From: Colocasia esculenta
Taxonomy: Eukaryota > Streptophyta > Magnoliopsida > Alismatales > Araceae
Direction: 5' to 3'
Assembly (NCBI GenBank): GCA_014218235.1
Contig: CM024766.1
Span: 50,681,359 to 50,745,358, forward strand
Length of the DNA: 64,000 bases
In this document: positions 1-11,512 of the stretch, one piece after another
How positions within the stretch are numbered: position 1 is the first letter of the stretch
Layout: each line of letters begins with the position of its first letter
The notes under the pieces: model-generated
What the model was told of the DNA's origin: nothing
Seen by the model: the letters and a program-made list of their open reading frames with translations, nothing else
Database searches by the model: none
Position numbers and translations under genes: made by a program

Positions 1-1309
1 TGTGTAATTGTGATTGATCTTATGTTCATTGGATTATCTTGTGATCTTGCTTATTGTCAATTGATAAGATATGAATATGATATGAATGTGGGGATAAATA
101 CATGTTAGTATGGACATGCTAGTGGTGTTAAAGTCATGATTTGCATATGAGTTTCAATAGTTACATGATTTCCGGTGTTCAATTAATTATTTGTCATATG
201 CATACATGATAGGAAAGATCCGTAACTCATCACTTACACTTTTGCACGAATAGGCACACCCTTCTTGGGAAATTGAGAGCGCATGTTCTGCGTATGATTT
301 GTCTTTTGAAACACCCTCATGTCAAGACATTAATGAATTATGAAACATAAGATACGTCGTTATCCTGCCTTGTTCTTTTGAGCTGTTTGTCATTCCTTGA
401 CTCTATGAATGATCATGTCCTTTTTACTATGAGCTTGTCATTGAAACTCCGTGGCCATAATATGAATCTGTTTGTTCGGCACAACGTGGGACTCCGGTCC
501 AAAACTTGATCCAATGTCTGTGCAATAGGGGCCCTGTCCGGTCCTGGGGAGGAGCGCCCCAACGTACTTGTTAACCGCGGGAGTATGGACTCTTGGTGCT
601 TGGCATAGCACACTGACATGCAAGATTGAGAAAATGTGCCTTCTGTTTGACATGATAAGTTTGACTTGACATGATATGATACGTTTGTTCTTGTGAACAC
701 ATGAGTTCTGCTTGAATATGGCCAATCTCTTCTGACATGATTCTATTCTTGAAACATCTGTTCATTGTATATGCAATTCGACATTTTGATCTGATACGAT
801 ATCCGTTCTATTCTGCTATTCAATCTGTTAGTATTACATACATTGTCATCATATTCATATGCATATCTACCTACTTAAAATGTAATCATGTATACTAGTG
901 CCCGCACGTTATTGAGATGTAAATCCTACTGAGCTAGTTCGCTCACCCCTATCATCCTGCCCTTTTCAGGTAGTGATGAAGAACCGGTGGAGTCGGATGG
1001 GACTGGACAAGAGTGACGAGCACCCGTCCTAGAATAGATGACAGTTTAGAAATAGAAATTGAGTAGTCTATGTAATAGTGAACCTTTTCTGGAAGTTATT
1101 TGAATAATGGACCCTTTGGTTAATTCTTTCTTGTAAGGTTGTATCTAGTTGAATGAAATGAAATAAAGAGTAACTTTGAGGATATTATTATGATTTGAAA
1201 AGTGTTATTATATTCAATTGTGACTCTGCGCTATTCAACTGTGATACGTTTGTTTGTATCGTTCATGTCCCCCGGTATTTATTCCGCTGCTAAATATCGG
1301 GGCGTGACA
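1..1309 (+). repeat. TE-1 left LTR (3' part only)
   Basis: This is the 3' 1.3 kb of the left LTR and ends in a TGACA terminus directly before the primer site. It aligns with 7568-8870. Differences include several C/T and G/A changes at CG sites, for example around positions 292 and 556, as expected from decay of methylated cytosines. It also carries one-base length differences in short homopolymers. Confidence 0.93.
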
Positions 1310-1311
1310 GT

Positions 1312-1322
1312 TGGTATCAGAG
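1312..1322 (+). other. TE-1 primer binding site (initiator tRNA-Met)
   Basis: TGGTATCAGAG lies two bases after the LTR end. This is the usual complement of the 3' end of plant initiator tRNA-Met, used to prime minus-strand DNA synthesis. Divergence starts right after this core (ACTGAA instead of CG-type extension). Confidence 0.9.
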
Positions 1323-1490
1323 ACTGAACTTTAGGGTCCAAGGGATAAGAACATAGAATGAAACTAGATTACACGAGTCAAATCTGTCATACCTAATGTG
1401 AGCTTGGGTAGAGCCATGGGAATAGAAGTCACATGTGATATATTTAGATGACTAACTCACATTATTATCTTGAAGGTACTTATTACCTCA

Positions 1491-4400
1491 ATGGCCGCTG
1501 AACGTGCCCAGGCTAGGGACATGCAACGAACTATACAGAACTTGACTCAGGCTATCTTACAAGCCACCCAAGGTGGATGTAACCGCGGAGCCGGTGAGCT
1601 CCATCGGAATTTCCGGAACATGGATCCGCCTAGGTTTGAGGGGAGTACTAACCCAGACGTTGCTGAACACTGGGTTAAGGAGATTGAAAGGATATTCAGG
1701 GTCATGCAATGCACAGACCAGAACAAAGTACTACTGGCGACTTTCCAATTGGAAAAGGATGCCAGAGCATGGTGGGAGTCGGTAGAAGCAACCCTAAATG
1801 GACAGCAACCAACATGGGCTCAGTTCATTGAGCGTTTTAACGCCAAGTACTTTTCTGAGAGGGTCCAAGAACGGAAAGCAGCTGAATTTGCGGCTTTGAA
1901 GCAGAGAGGACTCGATGTGGCTGAATATGAGGCCCAATTCTCTCGGCTGTCCCGATACGCTGTTCACTTAATTGGGACAGAAAGGATGAAGGCGAAACGT
2001 TTTCTGAATGGCTTGAGGCCCCAGTTCATCACCCAACTGGCACCAATGGACATTCAAACTTATGCTGAAATGGTTAAGAAGGCTCAGCTATTGGAAGATG
2101 CCATGGAGACTACTGAAAGGATTAAGGGAAAATCCGTGAAACGAGAACAAGTGTCTTCTGCTGGGAGGTATCAGCCGACTATTGGGAAGAAAAGGCCCAG
2201 TGGCGAGGTAAATGAACCAGCGGATAAAAAGCCGAAGGAGTTAGGTAAGCAAGTAATGGTGATAACGGGAGAAAGGTGTAAACATTGTGACCGGGCTGGT
2301 CATCGGACTGAAGAATGCTGGAGAGCGCAAGGGAGATGCCTTCGCTGTGGAAGTCGTGACCATAGGATTTCGGACTGCCCAATGCTGAAAGAACAAGCCC
2401 CTCGGGACAAACGTCCGAATGGACAGAAGAGGCAAGGCCGATTGCAAGCTGTCCAAGAACCAGAAACTGCTGAAGAAGGAGGTATCGTGGAAGGTACACT
2501 TACTATTCTTTCCCGACCCGCATATGTTCTCTTTGATATGGGAGCTACGCATTCCTTCATATCTCAAACATTTGTTGATACCCTACCTGTGAAACCCGTC
2601 CCAATGGAATCCGGAATAGTTGTGTCAACCCCGATTGGTCCTGGCACCAATCTTACAAACCATATACCATCCAGTGAGGTGTTGATTGAAACTCAAAACC
2701 TACCCGCAAATTTAATATGTATGGACATGGCGGGGTATGATGTGATACTGGGAGCAGACTGGATGTCTGAACATGGGGCTAGTATCAATTGTAGGAGAAG
2801 TCGGGTAACTTTTAGCCAGTACCCAAAACTAGTGTTCACCGGGGATAGAAACTGCAGGAGATTGTCAATTATCTCTGCAATACAAGCCAAAAGGATGATG
2901 AGGAAAGGTTGTATGGCCTTTCTTGATGTTGTTGTCATCGCAAAGAAGGAAGTCAAAGTAGAGGACATCCATGTTGTCAGCGAATACGCTGATGTTTTTC
3001 CCGAGGACTTGCCAGGAATTCCTCCTGAGCGAGAGGTCGATTTTACCATCGAGTTGGTCCCTGGGGCAGCAACGGTATCTAGGGCACCATATAGAATGTC
3101 CCCCGCAGAACTGAAAGAATTAAAAGAGCAACTGATGGAACTGTTAGAGAAGGGTTTCATCCGACCAAGCACATCGCCATGGGGTGCACCTGTCCTCTTC
3201 GTCAAGAAGAAAGATGGGTCGATGAGGCTATGCATAGATTACAGACAACTGAATCAGTTAACCATCAAGAACAAATACCCTCTGGCGAGAATTGATGAGT
3301 TGTTTGATCAATTATCTGGAGCTAGATACTTCTCTAAAATAGATCTTCGATCCGGTTATCATCAATTGAGGATCAAAGGAGAAGACATTCACAAGACTGC
3401 CTTCCGAAGCAGGTATGGGCATTATGAATTTATTGTTATGCCTTTTGGACTAACAAATGCCCCTGCAGTTTTCATGCAGTTGATGAATAGCATTTATCGC
3501 CCATATCTTGATAAGTTTGTGGTGGTATTCATCGATGATATATTGATATATTCCAAGACAAAGGAAGAGCATGAGGAGCATTTGAGGATTGCATTGCAGA
3601 TTTTAAGGGAGAACAAACTATATGCCAAGTTAAGTAAATGTGAATTCTGGCTTGAGGAGGTATCCTTTCTAGGGCATGTGGTAACCAAAGATGGTATCGC
3701 TGTTGATCCATCAAAGGTTGAGGCTGTGTTGAAATGGGAAAGACCGACAAGCGTCACAGAGATCCGGAGTTTTCTGGGATTAGCTGGGTATTATCGAAGG
3801 TTTATAAAGGATTTCTCAAAGATTGCAGTGCCATTGACCAAGCTGACCCGGAAGGAAAATCTGTTTGTGTGGACCAATGAATGTGAGGAAAGTTTCAACA
3901 ACTTGAAGAAGTGTCTGACTACTGCTCCTGTCCTCGCCTTACCCACTGAAAAGGGAGGATTTGAAATTTATTCAGATGCTTCTGGTGCTGGACTGGGATG
4001 TGTCTTAATGCAACAAGGGAAGGTAATAGCTTATGCTTCCAGACAGTTGAAGGTCCACGAAGTGAACTATCCAGTTCCTGACCTGGAGTTGGCAGCTGTA
4101 GTATTCGCCTTGAAAATTTGGAGGCATTATATCTATGGTGAGCAATTTAAGGTCTTTTCTGACCACAAGAGTTTGAAATACCTGTTCTCACAGAAGGAGC
4201 TGAACATGAGACAAAGAAGATGGTTAGAGTACCTTAAGGACTTTGACTTTTCCATTCAATATCACCCTGGGAAAGCCAATGTAGTGGCTGACGCTCTAAG
4301 TAGACAACCAGGAGCTATGCTAGCTAATATGATGTTGGGCGAATGGAAGTTACTGAAGCAATTTGCAAGTCTGAACATAGACGTGGGAAAGAAGGAAAAG

Positions 4401-4691
4401 CAAATAATGATTTCAAACCTCCAGATACAGTCCGACCTACTGACTGAAATCAAGGAGAAACAAGAAGAGGATCCATTCTTAGTTCAGATCAAGGAGAAGC
4501 TAGAACAAAGACCTGACTTTTCTCTATCGGCAGAAGGAAGATTATTATTCCGAGGTAGAACATGTGTCCCTGATCATGGAGAACTCAAGAAGAGGTTACT
4601 AAATGAAGCTCATCAGTCCAAGTACACGATTCACCCTGGATCAACAAAGATGTACCAAGACTTAAAAGGTCGTACTGGTGGCCAAACATGA
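1491..4691 (+). pseudogene. TE-1 gag-pol: Gag, zinc knuckles, protease, reverse transcriptase, RNase H, start of integrase
   Basis: The first in-frame ATG is 1491; a frame extended to 1470 would start at TTG. Gag capsid-like sequence runs about 1619-2100, with zinc knuckles CKHCDRAGHRTEEC (from 2277) and CLRCGSRDHRISDC (from 2339). The protease motif reads FDMGATHSF with D at 2535. The family has DTG, so the catalytic triad is altered (codon 2538). Reverse transcriptase has FIDD at 3528-3539 and the usual YRQLNQ and KIDLRSGYHQ blocks. RNase H begins near IYSDASG, D at 3975. The frame runs into the integrase zinc domain and is lost by a one-base shift between about 4664 and 4675, just before the second half of integrase. 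One indel separates this from a full-length frame, so it could be an assembly error. Confidence 0.93.
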
Positions 4692-5797
4692 AGAGGGATG
4701 TGGCCGATCATGTGTCATACTGTTTAACATGTATGAAAGTCAAGGCCGAGCATTTCCGTACGGCTGGTGGACTGCTACCACTAGAAATCCCGGAATGGAA
4801 GTGGGATAGTATCGGTATGGACTTTATCATGGGATTGCCCAAGACTAGAAGTGGTATGGATGCAATTTGGGTAATTGTGGATCGATTGACTAAGTCGGCT
4901 CACTTCTTGCCGATTAAGAGTACATGGTCAGTGGATGTGTTGGCTGCTCTATATGTTAAGGAAGTAGTTAGACTACATGGGGTTCCATCTAGCATAATAT
5001 CAGATCGGGACCCTAGATTTACTTCACACTTCTGGAAGGGTTTGCAAGCAGCAATGGGTACTAAACTAAACTTTAGTACTGCATTCCATCCTCAGACTGA
5101 TGGACAAACTAAAAGGACCAATCAAATTGTGGAGGATATGCTTCGTGCTCTGGTGCTAGATTTCAGAGGGCGATGGGATGATCAGTTGTACCTGATGGAG
5201 TTTGCATATAACAACAGTTATCAGGCCAGTATCAAGATGGCTCCATTTGAAGCCTTATATGGCAAGAGTTGCAGATCACCCCTTTGTTGGGAAGAGGTTG
5301 GGGAGAACCAATGGGTTGGACCCGACTTAATAGAGGCAACTGTCAGGAAGGTTCAGATTGTCCGGGAACGTCTGAAGATAGCACAATCCAGACAGAAGAG
5401 TTATGCAGACAAGAGAAGGAGAGAACTGGAATTTCAGGTTGGCGAACATGTGTTCTTGAAGGTCTCACCTTCAAGGGGAATACAAAGATTTTGGATCAAA
5501 GGAAAACTAAGTCCCAGATTCATAGGGCCATTTGAAATTCAGGAAAGAATTGGTCAGGTGGCGGATAGACTTGCATTACCGCCGCAACTGGAAAACGTGC
5601 ATAATGTGTTCCACATATCCATGCTGCGGAGGTACCTATTCAATGCCGACCATGTAATTGACCACGAGGACTTGGAGATTCGGGAGGACCTGACTTATGA
5701 AGAGAAGCCGATCAAACTTGGATCGGAAGATTCAGCGACTCAGGAATCGTACCATACCTATGGTGAAGGTTCAATGGAGTCGAGACGGAGTTACTAA
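4688..5797 (+). pseudogene. TE-1 integrase (zinc-domain end, catalytic core, C-terminal domain)
   Basis: This continues the polyprotein one frame over and is not a separate gene; the ATG overlaps the upstream stop (ATGA). Cysteines of the HHCC zinc domain (CLTCMKVK) come first, then the rve core with D in MDFIMGL and D in SIISDRDPRF. The third catalytic position, 36 residues after the SDRD aspartate, is Lys (codon AAA at 5111) in the context HPQTDGQTKRT. The TE-2 copy and the family have Glu there, so this DD35E integrase should be inactive. The C-terminal domain (VGEHVFLKVSP) follows. The frame is lost near 5715 by a one-base insertion. Confidence 0.92.
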
Positions 5798-5900
5798 TGC
5801 TACCTGGGAAACAGAGGAGAGAATGAAGAAAAATCACCCGGAGCTATTCTCAGGTACGAACTACACCATTACGCGTAAATTTGGGGACCAAATTTCTTAA
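5697..5900 (+). pseudogene. TE-1 chromodomain-like C-terminal tail of integrase
   Basis: In the +1 frame relative to the integrase, the sequence VKVQWSRDG...ATWETEERMKKNHPELF (about 5758-5850) has the spacing of the divergent chromodomain found at the C terminus of plant chromovirus integrases, where it is thought to guide integration into heterochromatin. The same module is found in TE-2 at about 24537-24627. It is joined to the integrase only if the one-base insertion near 5715 is ignored. Confidence 0.8.
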
Positions 5901-5911
5901 GTGGGGGAGGA
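5899..5911 (+). other. TE-1 polypurine tract
   Basis: AAGTGGGGGAGGA directly precedes the TGTAACACC start of the right LTR. This purine run is the expected primer for plus-strand DNA synthesis. Confidence 0.9.
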
Positions 5912-8870
5912 TGTAACACCCCGAAAATTTAGCAATTTAAAATTTTCAGAAATATAGAGGGATAAAAATAAATAATCGTATTGGAGACTTCCAACACCAT
6001 GTAATTATGAACCATCAACAAGAATGGGCCTATAGAACACATTTGGCCCAAGGATATGAATGAACTGAACAGAGAATTACCCAGAAATTCGTGTAGGTAA
6101 TTATGCCATAATTAGAAAGGGCAATTTAGAGTTAAAAGATGGTTGATTAGTCATGTAAGGTAAGCCAAAACAGAACTCAATCCCAATTGGTGGTTTCCTC
6201 AACCTTCGCTACCTCTTTTGGGTAAGAGAATCCCAGATTTCCTGGAAACTAGGAAACAGAGCTCGTAGCCCCTTTCCTAGTATCGTTAGGACTCTTAACA
6301 ACATCCTAAAACTATAAGAACTCGTCCCTAAACTCTTGGGGAAGGTTTAACAATGAAGTTTGGGTCTTTTGGAGGCAAGCAAGAACTTTTGAGGAGCAGG
6401 AGAAAGGCTGGGAATCCGTAGCTTCATCCCCTACATCTTCTGTTTCATCCAGAACATCAACGGGTTTTAGATCTTCCTAAAGGTAGGTGTTCTCGGGCCA
6501 AGATTAAAGAAAACCAATGCCAACATGTATTTTCTTGAGTCTAGGATCATTTGCACTTGATTTGCCCAATTTTCATGGAGTATTCATCGTGTATTGGTGA
6601 CTTTCCCAGAGTCTTGCACAGTTAGGGCTTTTCTCGTTCGTCATATTGTGCACACGATTCAGGACCGAATTTGACTAAACTTTATTCATGAAAGTTCTTC
6701 CAATTGAAGTCAAAATCATCTTCTATGTTGGACGTTTTGTCCAAAAATCCTTCGTTAGAGAGTTAGGAGCATGATAAGAGAGTCTCTGCATGATACTGCG
6801 ATTTCGGGCTACTATTGACTTTTTGTTCTTCATATGTTTTCTCGGGATTTGAGACCGAATTAGATCAAACCCTCAACATCCAAGTTCTTCTACTAGTTGT
6901 CCTCTTCATCTTTTGTGTTGAACATTTTGTCCAAATGTCATTCGTTAGAGAGTTATAAGAGTTAGAAGTGAATCACTGCATGAGACATGTTTTCTGGTTA
7001 CACCTGACCATGTGTTTTGTTCTGGAAGGGCCACTAGTGTCGACACTGCCTGTGCTAGTGTCGACCTGCTGTCCCAAAACAGCCCAGAAAGTGTTCTGGG
7101 AAGCCCTCTAGTGTCTACACCACCCCATCTAGTGTCGACACACTCCCCCAGTTTGACCCAGAAAGTTCTGGGAAGCTGATCTAGTGTCGACACCACCTGT
7201 GCTAGTGTCGACACACTGTCCCATATTGGCCAGAAGATTTTCTGGAAGCTGTCTCTAGTGTCGACACTACTTGAACTAGTGTCGACACTACTTGACCTTT
7301 TTGCCTTGTATTTGATGCACTGTGTCGACACTACCTGAACTAGTGTCGACACTACCTGACCAGTTTTGCCTGATTTTGTCTTGTGTTTGGAGCATGGTGT
7401 CGACACCACTTGATCTAGTGTCGACACCACCTTACAAGAAATTTGCATAATTTGGTCTAATCATCTCATGATGTCTACTAGCTTGTGCATGATGTTATAT
7501 AGTATGCATGGACCTAAAATAAATCAATCCATTGAAGAAAATAGTAATGATATGAATATGATTCTAATGTGTAATTTGATTGATCTTATGTTCATTGGAT
7601 TATCTTGTGATCTTGCTTATTGTCAATTGATAAGATAGAATATGATATGAATGTGGGGATAAATACATGTTAGTATGGACATGCTAGTGGTGTTAAGGTC
7701 ATGATTTGCATATGAGTTTCAATAGTTACATGTTTTCCGGTGTTCAATTAATTGTTGTCATATGCATACATGATAGGAAAGATCCGTAACTCATCACTTA
7801 CACTTTTGCACGAATAGGCACACCCTTCTTGGGAAATTGAGAGCACATGTTCTGCGTATGATTGTCTTTTGAAACACCCTCATGTCAAGACATTAATGAA
7901 TTATGAAACATAAGATACGTCGTTATCCTGCCTTGTTCTTTTGAGTGTTTGTCATTCCTTGACTCTATGAATGATCATGTCCTTTTTACTATGAGCTTGT
8001 CATTGAAACTCCGTGGCCATAATATGAATCTGTTTGTTCGGCACAACGTGGACTCCGGTCCAAAACTTGATCCAATGCCTGTGCAATAGGGGCCCTGTCC
8101 GGTCCTGGGGAGGAGCACCCCAACGTACTTGTTAACCGCGGGAGTATGGACTCTTGGTGCTTGGCATAGCACACTGACATGCAAGATTGTGAAAATGTGC
8201 CTTCTGTTTGACATGATAAGTTTGACTTGACATGATATGATACGTTTGTTCTTGTGAACACATGAGTTCTGCTTGAATATGGCCAATCTCTTCTGACATG
8301 ATTCTATTCTTGAAACATCTGTTCATTGTATATGCAATTCGACATTTTGATCTGATACGATATCCGTTCTATTCTGCTATTCAATCTGTTAGTATTACAT
8401 ACATTGTCATCATATTCATATGCATATCTACCTACTTAAAATGTTAATCATGTATACTAGTGCCCGCACGTTATTGAGATGTAAATCCTACTGAGCTAGT
8501 TCGCTCACCCTATCATCCTGCCCTTTTCAGGTAGTGATGAAGAACCGGTGGAGTCGGATGGGATTGGACAAGAGTGACGAGCACCCGTCCTAGAATAGAT
8601 GACAGTTTAGAAATAGAAATTGAGTAGTCTATGTAATAGTGAACCTTTTCTGGAAGTTATTTGAATAATGGACCCTTTGGTTAATTCTTTCTTGTAAGGT
8701 TGTATCTAGTTAAATGAAATGAAATAAAGAGTAACTTTGAGGATATTATTATGATTTGAAAAGTGTTATTATATTCAATTGTGACTCTGCGCTATTCAAC
8801 TGTGATACGTTTGTTTGTATCATTCACGTCCCCCGGTATTTATTCCGCTGCTAAATATCGGGGCGTGACA
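5912..8870 (+). repeat. TE-1 right LTR (2959 bp)
   Basis: Begins TGTAACACCCCG and ends GGGGCGTGACA. It contains a palindrome array (7033-7432) and a splice-donor-like site AAG/GTAGGT at 6483. A CCCTTTTCAG/GTAGTG acceptor-like site lies near 8522-8531. A short TATA-like stretch (CTATAAGAAC, about 6310) may mark the promoter. The junction at 8870 runs directly into unrelated sequence of fragment F. Confidence 0.93.
7033..7432. repeat. Array of GTGTCGACAC palindromes in the TE-1 LTR
   Basis: About 400 bp holds 12 copies of a CTAGTGTCGACAC-like motif. Ten keep the perfect 10-bp palindrome GTGTCGACAC; the other two read GTGTCGACCT and GTGTCTACAC. Copies tend to come in pairs about 20 bp apart, with longer diverged spacers (for example around 7082-7125 and 7296-7320) between pairs. 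The corresponding part of the left LTR lies outside the window. Confidence 0.92.
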
Positions 8871-9625
8871 TGTGCTGTGTTTTTCTGAAATCTGATCATA
8901 TTTCCTCAACCGTGATTCATGCATGTATGAAGTTTTCGGTCAGGTTATATTCTGTGCAGTTCAGTGCTAGTATACTAGAACATGTCATTGAAATGGGTAT
9001 GGGCTATGTTTAGTGCTTTTCTGTTGAATTCTATTTGAGTTAGTAAGAGAAAAATGGAATAAATGCAAGCATGATCCATGTTTATAATGTCATAGATAGT
9101 GACTGTACTACTGTAGATGAAACTACAGATCTATGCACAGTGCTAGTATGAAATGCACATGATTTATCATTGTTGTACCATGTTGAGTAGTTTAAATTGA
9201 GAAGAATAATCTTGAAAATGTTTACGATACTCAGAAAATTATGAAATTTTGCATGTACAGATATGATCAGCATTAGAGTTTACTGTCAAAATTTCTGGAT
9301 TTTTAGAGCACTGAACACACTGTTATGATTTTTCTGAATGATAAATTATGCATGAAAATCAATAAATATGAGAAGGTATATGCATGTTGGTTGCTTTGAT
9401 AAAAGTAGTACCATGATAGGTTATTGTTACACAGTAGAATGTTGATTTCAGAACTGAGAAAATATGTTGGGGATATTGTATTGCCATCTTGATAAATTAT
9501 GCATGAATGTATAAAGAGCATGATAGAATTATAGAAATGTTAATTGCTGATATATGTTAATGCATTTTTTTAAATGAATTGGCCAATGAGATATGCTATG
9601 ATAGAGATAACTACAAGGAACTACA

Positions 9626-9795
9626 CCATGGAATGCCCCCTATGGTAATGGTTCACTTACATGAAATGCCTACATGAATCCGTGGGTCAATGGATTGAAA
9701 TCCTGGAGGTAGACATGTTCTACTGGTTAAGGTGGGAAGGACTTTCCCGGTATTGTGCAATAACCTAGACTTCATCACTGCTTTGCCTCGGTGAT
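9626..9795 (+). other. Three-hairpin RNA-like region in fragment F
   Basis: Hairpin A is 9626-9645 (CCATGG, 8-nt loop, CTATGG). Hairpin B is 9734-9748 (GGGAA, 5-nt loop, TTCCC). Hairpin C is 9774-9795 (ATCAC, 12-nt loop, GTGAT). The same three stems, with different but complementary bases, occur at nearly identical spacing in TE-2 and TE-3. Confidence 0.7.
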
Positions 9796-9802
9796 AAGTG
9801 AC

Positions 9803-10130
9803 ATGACTACATGCTACATGATCTCTATTTCATAGTGTGGGCTATGTCTTGGCAACTACATGACCACATGATACATGACTACATCATACATGACTACATG
9901 ATCTACATGTTACGCGACACATGAACTACATGTCACTTGTTATATGAACAACATGCTACATGTTAAGTGATACATGCTACATGATATGAATACATGTTAC
10001 ATGATATAGATTAAAGGTTACTTGAAATTGTTACATGACGTTGAACATATGTTTTAAAGAATTTGATTTTATATACCATGCTACATGAACATGTTTTAAT
10101 CAATTGTTGTACTATGAGATGCAAGTTGTA
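9803..10130. repeat. Degenerate ACATG-rich short tandem repeat
   Basis: The motif CTACATGA/TTACATGA and its variants recur many times over about 330 bp. ACATGT-type copies make it locally self-complementary. It lies inside the LTR fragment downstream of the hairpin region, and the TE-2 LTR has a comparable low-complexity GTGTAAATGTG stretch at the same relative position (18650-18800). Confidence 0.7.
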
Positions 10131-10540
10131 TGTTACATGAATTGCGTTATTTTCATGATAAATAAACATGTTATGTAAAGAATGATTTCCATGTGACTTA
10201 GAACATGTTTATAGGAAGAGCTATATGATATCAAGGATGTGAGAAATAAGTTATCATGTTTTAAACCTAATATATATATTATATCTTGAACTGTCTTTCA
10301 TGTGACTTGCTGGGTCTTGTAGACTCACACTTGACTAACATTTCAGAAGAGACAGAGGATACCCAGGAGTTAGTGCACACTGATTCAGAGCGTGAGGACG
10401 TGGAGACTTAGTGCTTTACTTGAGTGTTTGAGAGATTATGTATGTGAGGACATGATGTACTTTGAATTTTATGCATTTGGACTTATGGATTGTAATAAGT
10501 TGAACTATTGCTATCTTTCCCTTATGTTTTAGACTTAGTA

Positions 10541-11512
10541 TTTTTTTTTAATAAAACATGCAACAAGTTCACCACCGGTCAAGTGCACTCCACCCCAGCA
10601 GGGTGAAATGTGCTCACTCCCCAGGCGAGACCTGCCACAGAAATTTATATTTAACAGAAACTACGGGGCATACCCCTGAGAGATACAATAGATCTAAGAA
10701 ACTCTAAGATTCACCATACCCAGTCGATCCCCAAAAAGAGCATAAAAACAAGACTGAGGAAGCTGAGTGGAAGAAATAAAAACCCCATCACATCGAGTGT
10801 TACATGCATGATTGGCCAATGCATCCGCCACCTAATTTGCTTCCTTATAAACATGAGAGACTAGGACTCTATGATGCTGCACAAAATCAAAAGTAAATTT
10901 CCACCACCGATAGCTTGTCCAAGAAGGAGCGATCCCAGTGCGTAGGGAATTCACCAAAATCATGGAGTCCGAACAGATTTGATCAACATGAATCCCTCTC
11001 TCCACAGCCAACTTCACACCATCATACATCGATCTAGCTTCTGCAAGAATGCTATAACCATACCCATAAAAATGAGAGAAAACAAGAACAACAGATCCAA
11101 GGCGTTCCTACCACACAACCACCACCACGGGACCCGGATTTCCTTTAGAAGCACCATCAACATTGAAAGAAAAACCTGTAAAGGCGGAATCCATCTAACC
11201 AATTTACAGGACTTGACATGAGGCTGAACAACAAAACCCATCTCACAGATCGCTGCATATTGGCTGGGGTGTAATGGCATCTTTGAAGACCAGGCGATGG
11301 GTAGCAGCATTGACCAAATCATGAATGCTTTGGACTAAAGATTTAACAGAAAAACTAACCTTTTCAAACTTTATTTTGCATCTAATCTTCCATATTTCCT
11401 AAAGAATAAGAATGGAGCAATATATAGTAATGAAACCATGGGGATTAGAAACGTTGCTTTCTTTGAGGATGTCCCACAGGCGCACAGAAATGAATATCTT
11501 CGTCCGATCCCG
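10541..11512 (-). pseudogene. LINE 3' segment on the minus strand: end of ORF2 with RNase H domain, 3' UTR and poly-A
   Basis: The plus strand starts with nine T at 10541, the poly-A tail of a minus-strand LINE. Reading leftward from about 11480, the minus strand encodes VRLWDIL, then the RNase H start NVDGASKGNPGP (about 11129-11165). The last RNase H motifs follow (YDGVKLAVERG, CSDS, SHVYKEAN; 10832-11029). This is the RNase H found at the C terminus of plant L1-type ORF2. Frameshifts and stops break it. The downstream 250 bp is 3' UTR-like. Reverse transcriptase is absent from this strand; it lies on the opposite strand immediately to the right. Confidence 0.8.

Larger units (their letters stand above)
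1..8870 (+). mobile_element. TE-1: Ty3/gypsy chromodomain (Tekay/Del-like) LTR retrotransposon, left LTR cut by window edge
   Basis: Seen: an LTR ending in CA at 1309, a tRNA-Met type primer site, a long gag-pol reading frame, a polypurine tract and a full right LTR (5912-8870, 2959 bp, TG...CA). Bases 1-1309 match about 7568-8870, so the window starts inside the left LTR and the left target duplication is not visible. Domain order is Gag, two zinc knuckles, protease, reverse transcriptase, RNase H, integrase, chromodomain-like tail. That order with a C-terminal chromodomain and ~3-kb LTRs is known for the Tekay/Del chromoviruses. By eye the visible LTR halves differ at roughly 17 places, about half of them one-base indels. 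Confidence 0.93.
8871..10540 (+). mobile_element. Fragment F: 3' part of a Tekay-type LTR
   Basis: No coding sequence. It shares short conserved islands, in the same order, with the LTRs of TE-2 and TE-3. These are the AATCCTGGAGGT block (about 9701), a three-hairpin region (9626-9795), a CTATGT..TGGCA block (9841-9856), and a GACTTGCTGGGTCTTGTAGACTCAC block (10305-10329) followed by an acceptor-like TTTCAG. The 5' end is cut at the TE-1 junction and the 3' end by the LINE poly-T at 10541. No pol remains, so this is a truncated LTR older than the elements around it. Confidence 0.75.

Noticed and set aside
1470..1490. Earlier start for the TE-1 polyprotein
   Set aside because: The codon at 1470 is TTG; the first ATG in frame is 1491 and fits the Gag N terminus.
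4688..5797. Separate integrase gene
   Set aside because: It continues the gag-pol polyprotein after a single-base shift; the ATG is an internal Met codon.
7033..7432. CRISPR-like regular repeats
   Set aside because: The repeat is a 10-bp palindrome at irregular spacing inside a plant LTR, with diverged rather than unique spacers. CRISPR does not apply to a plant nuclear retrotransposon.
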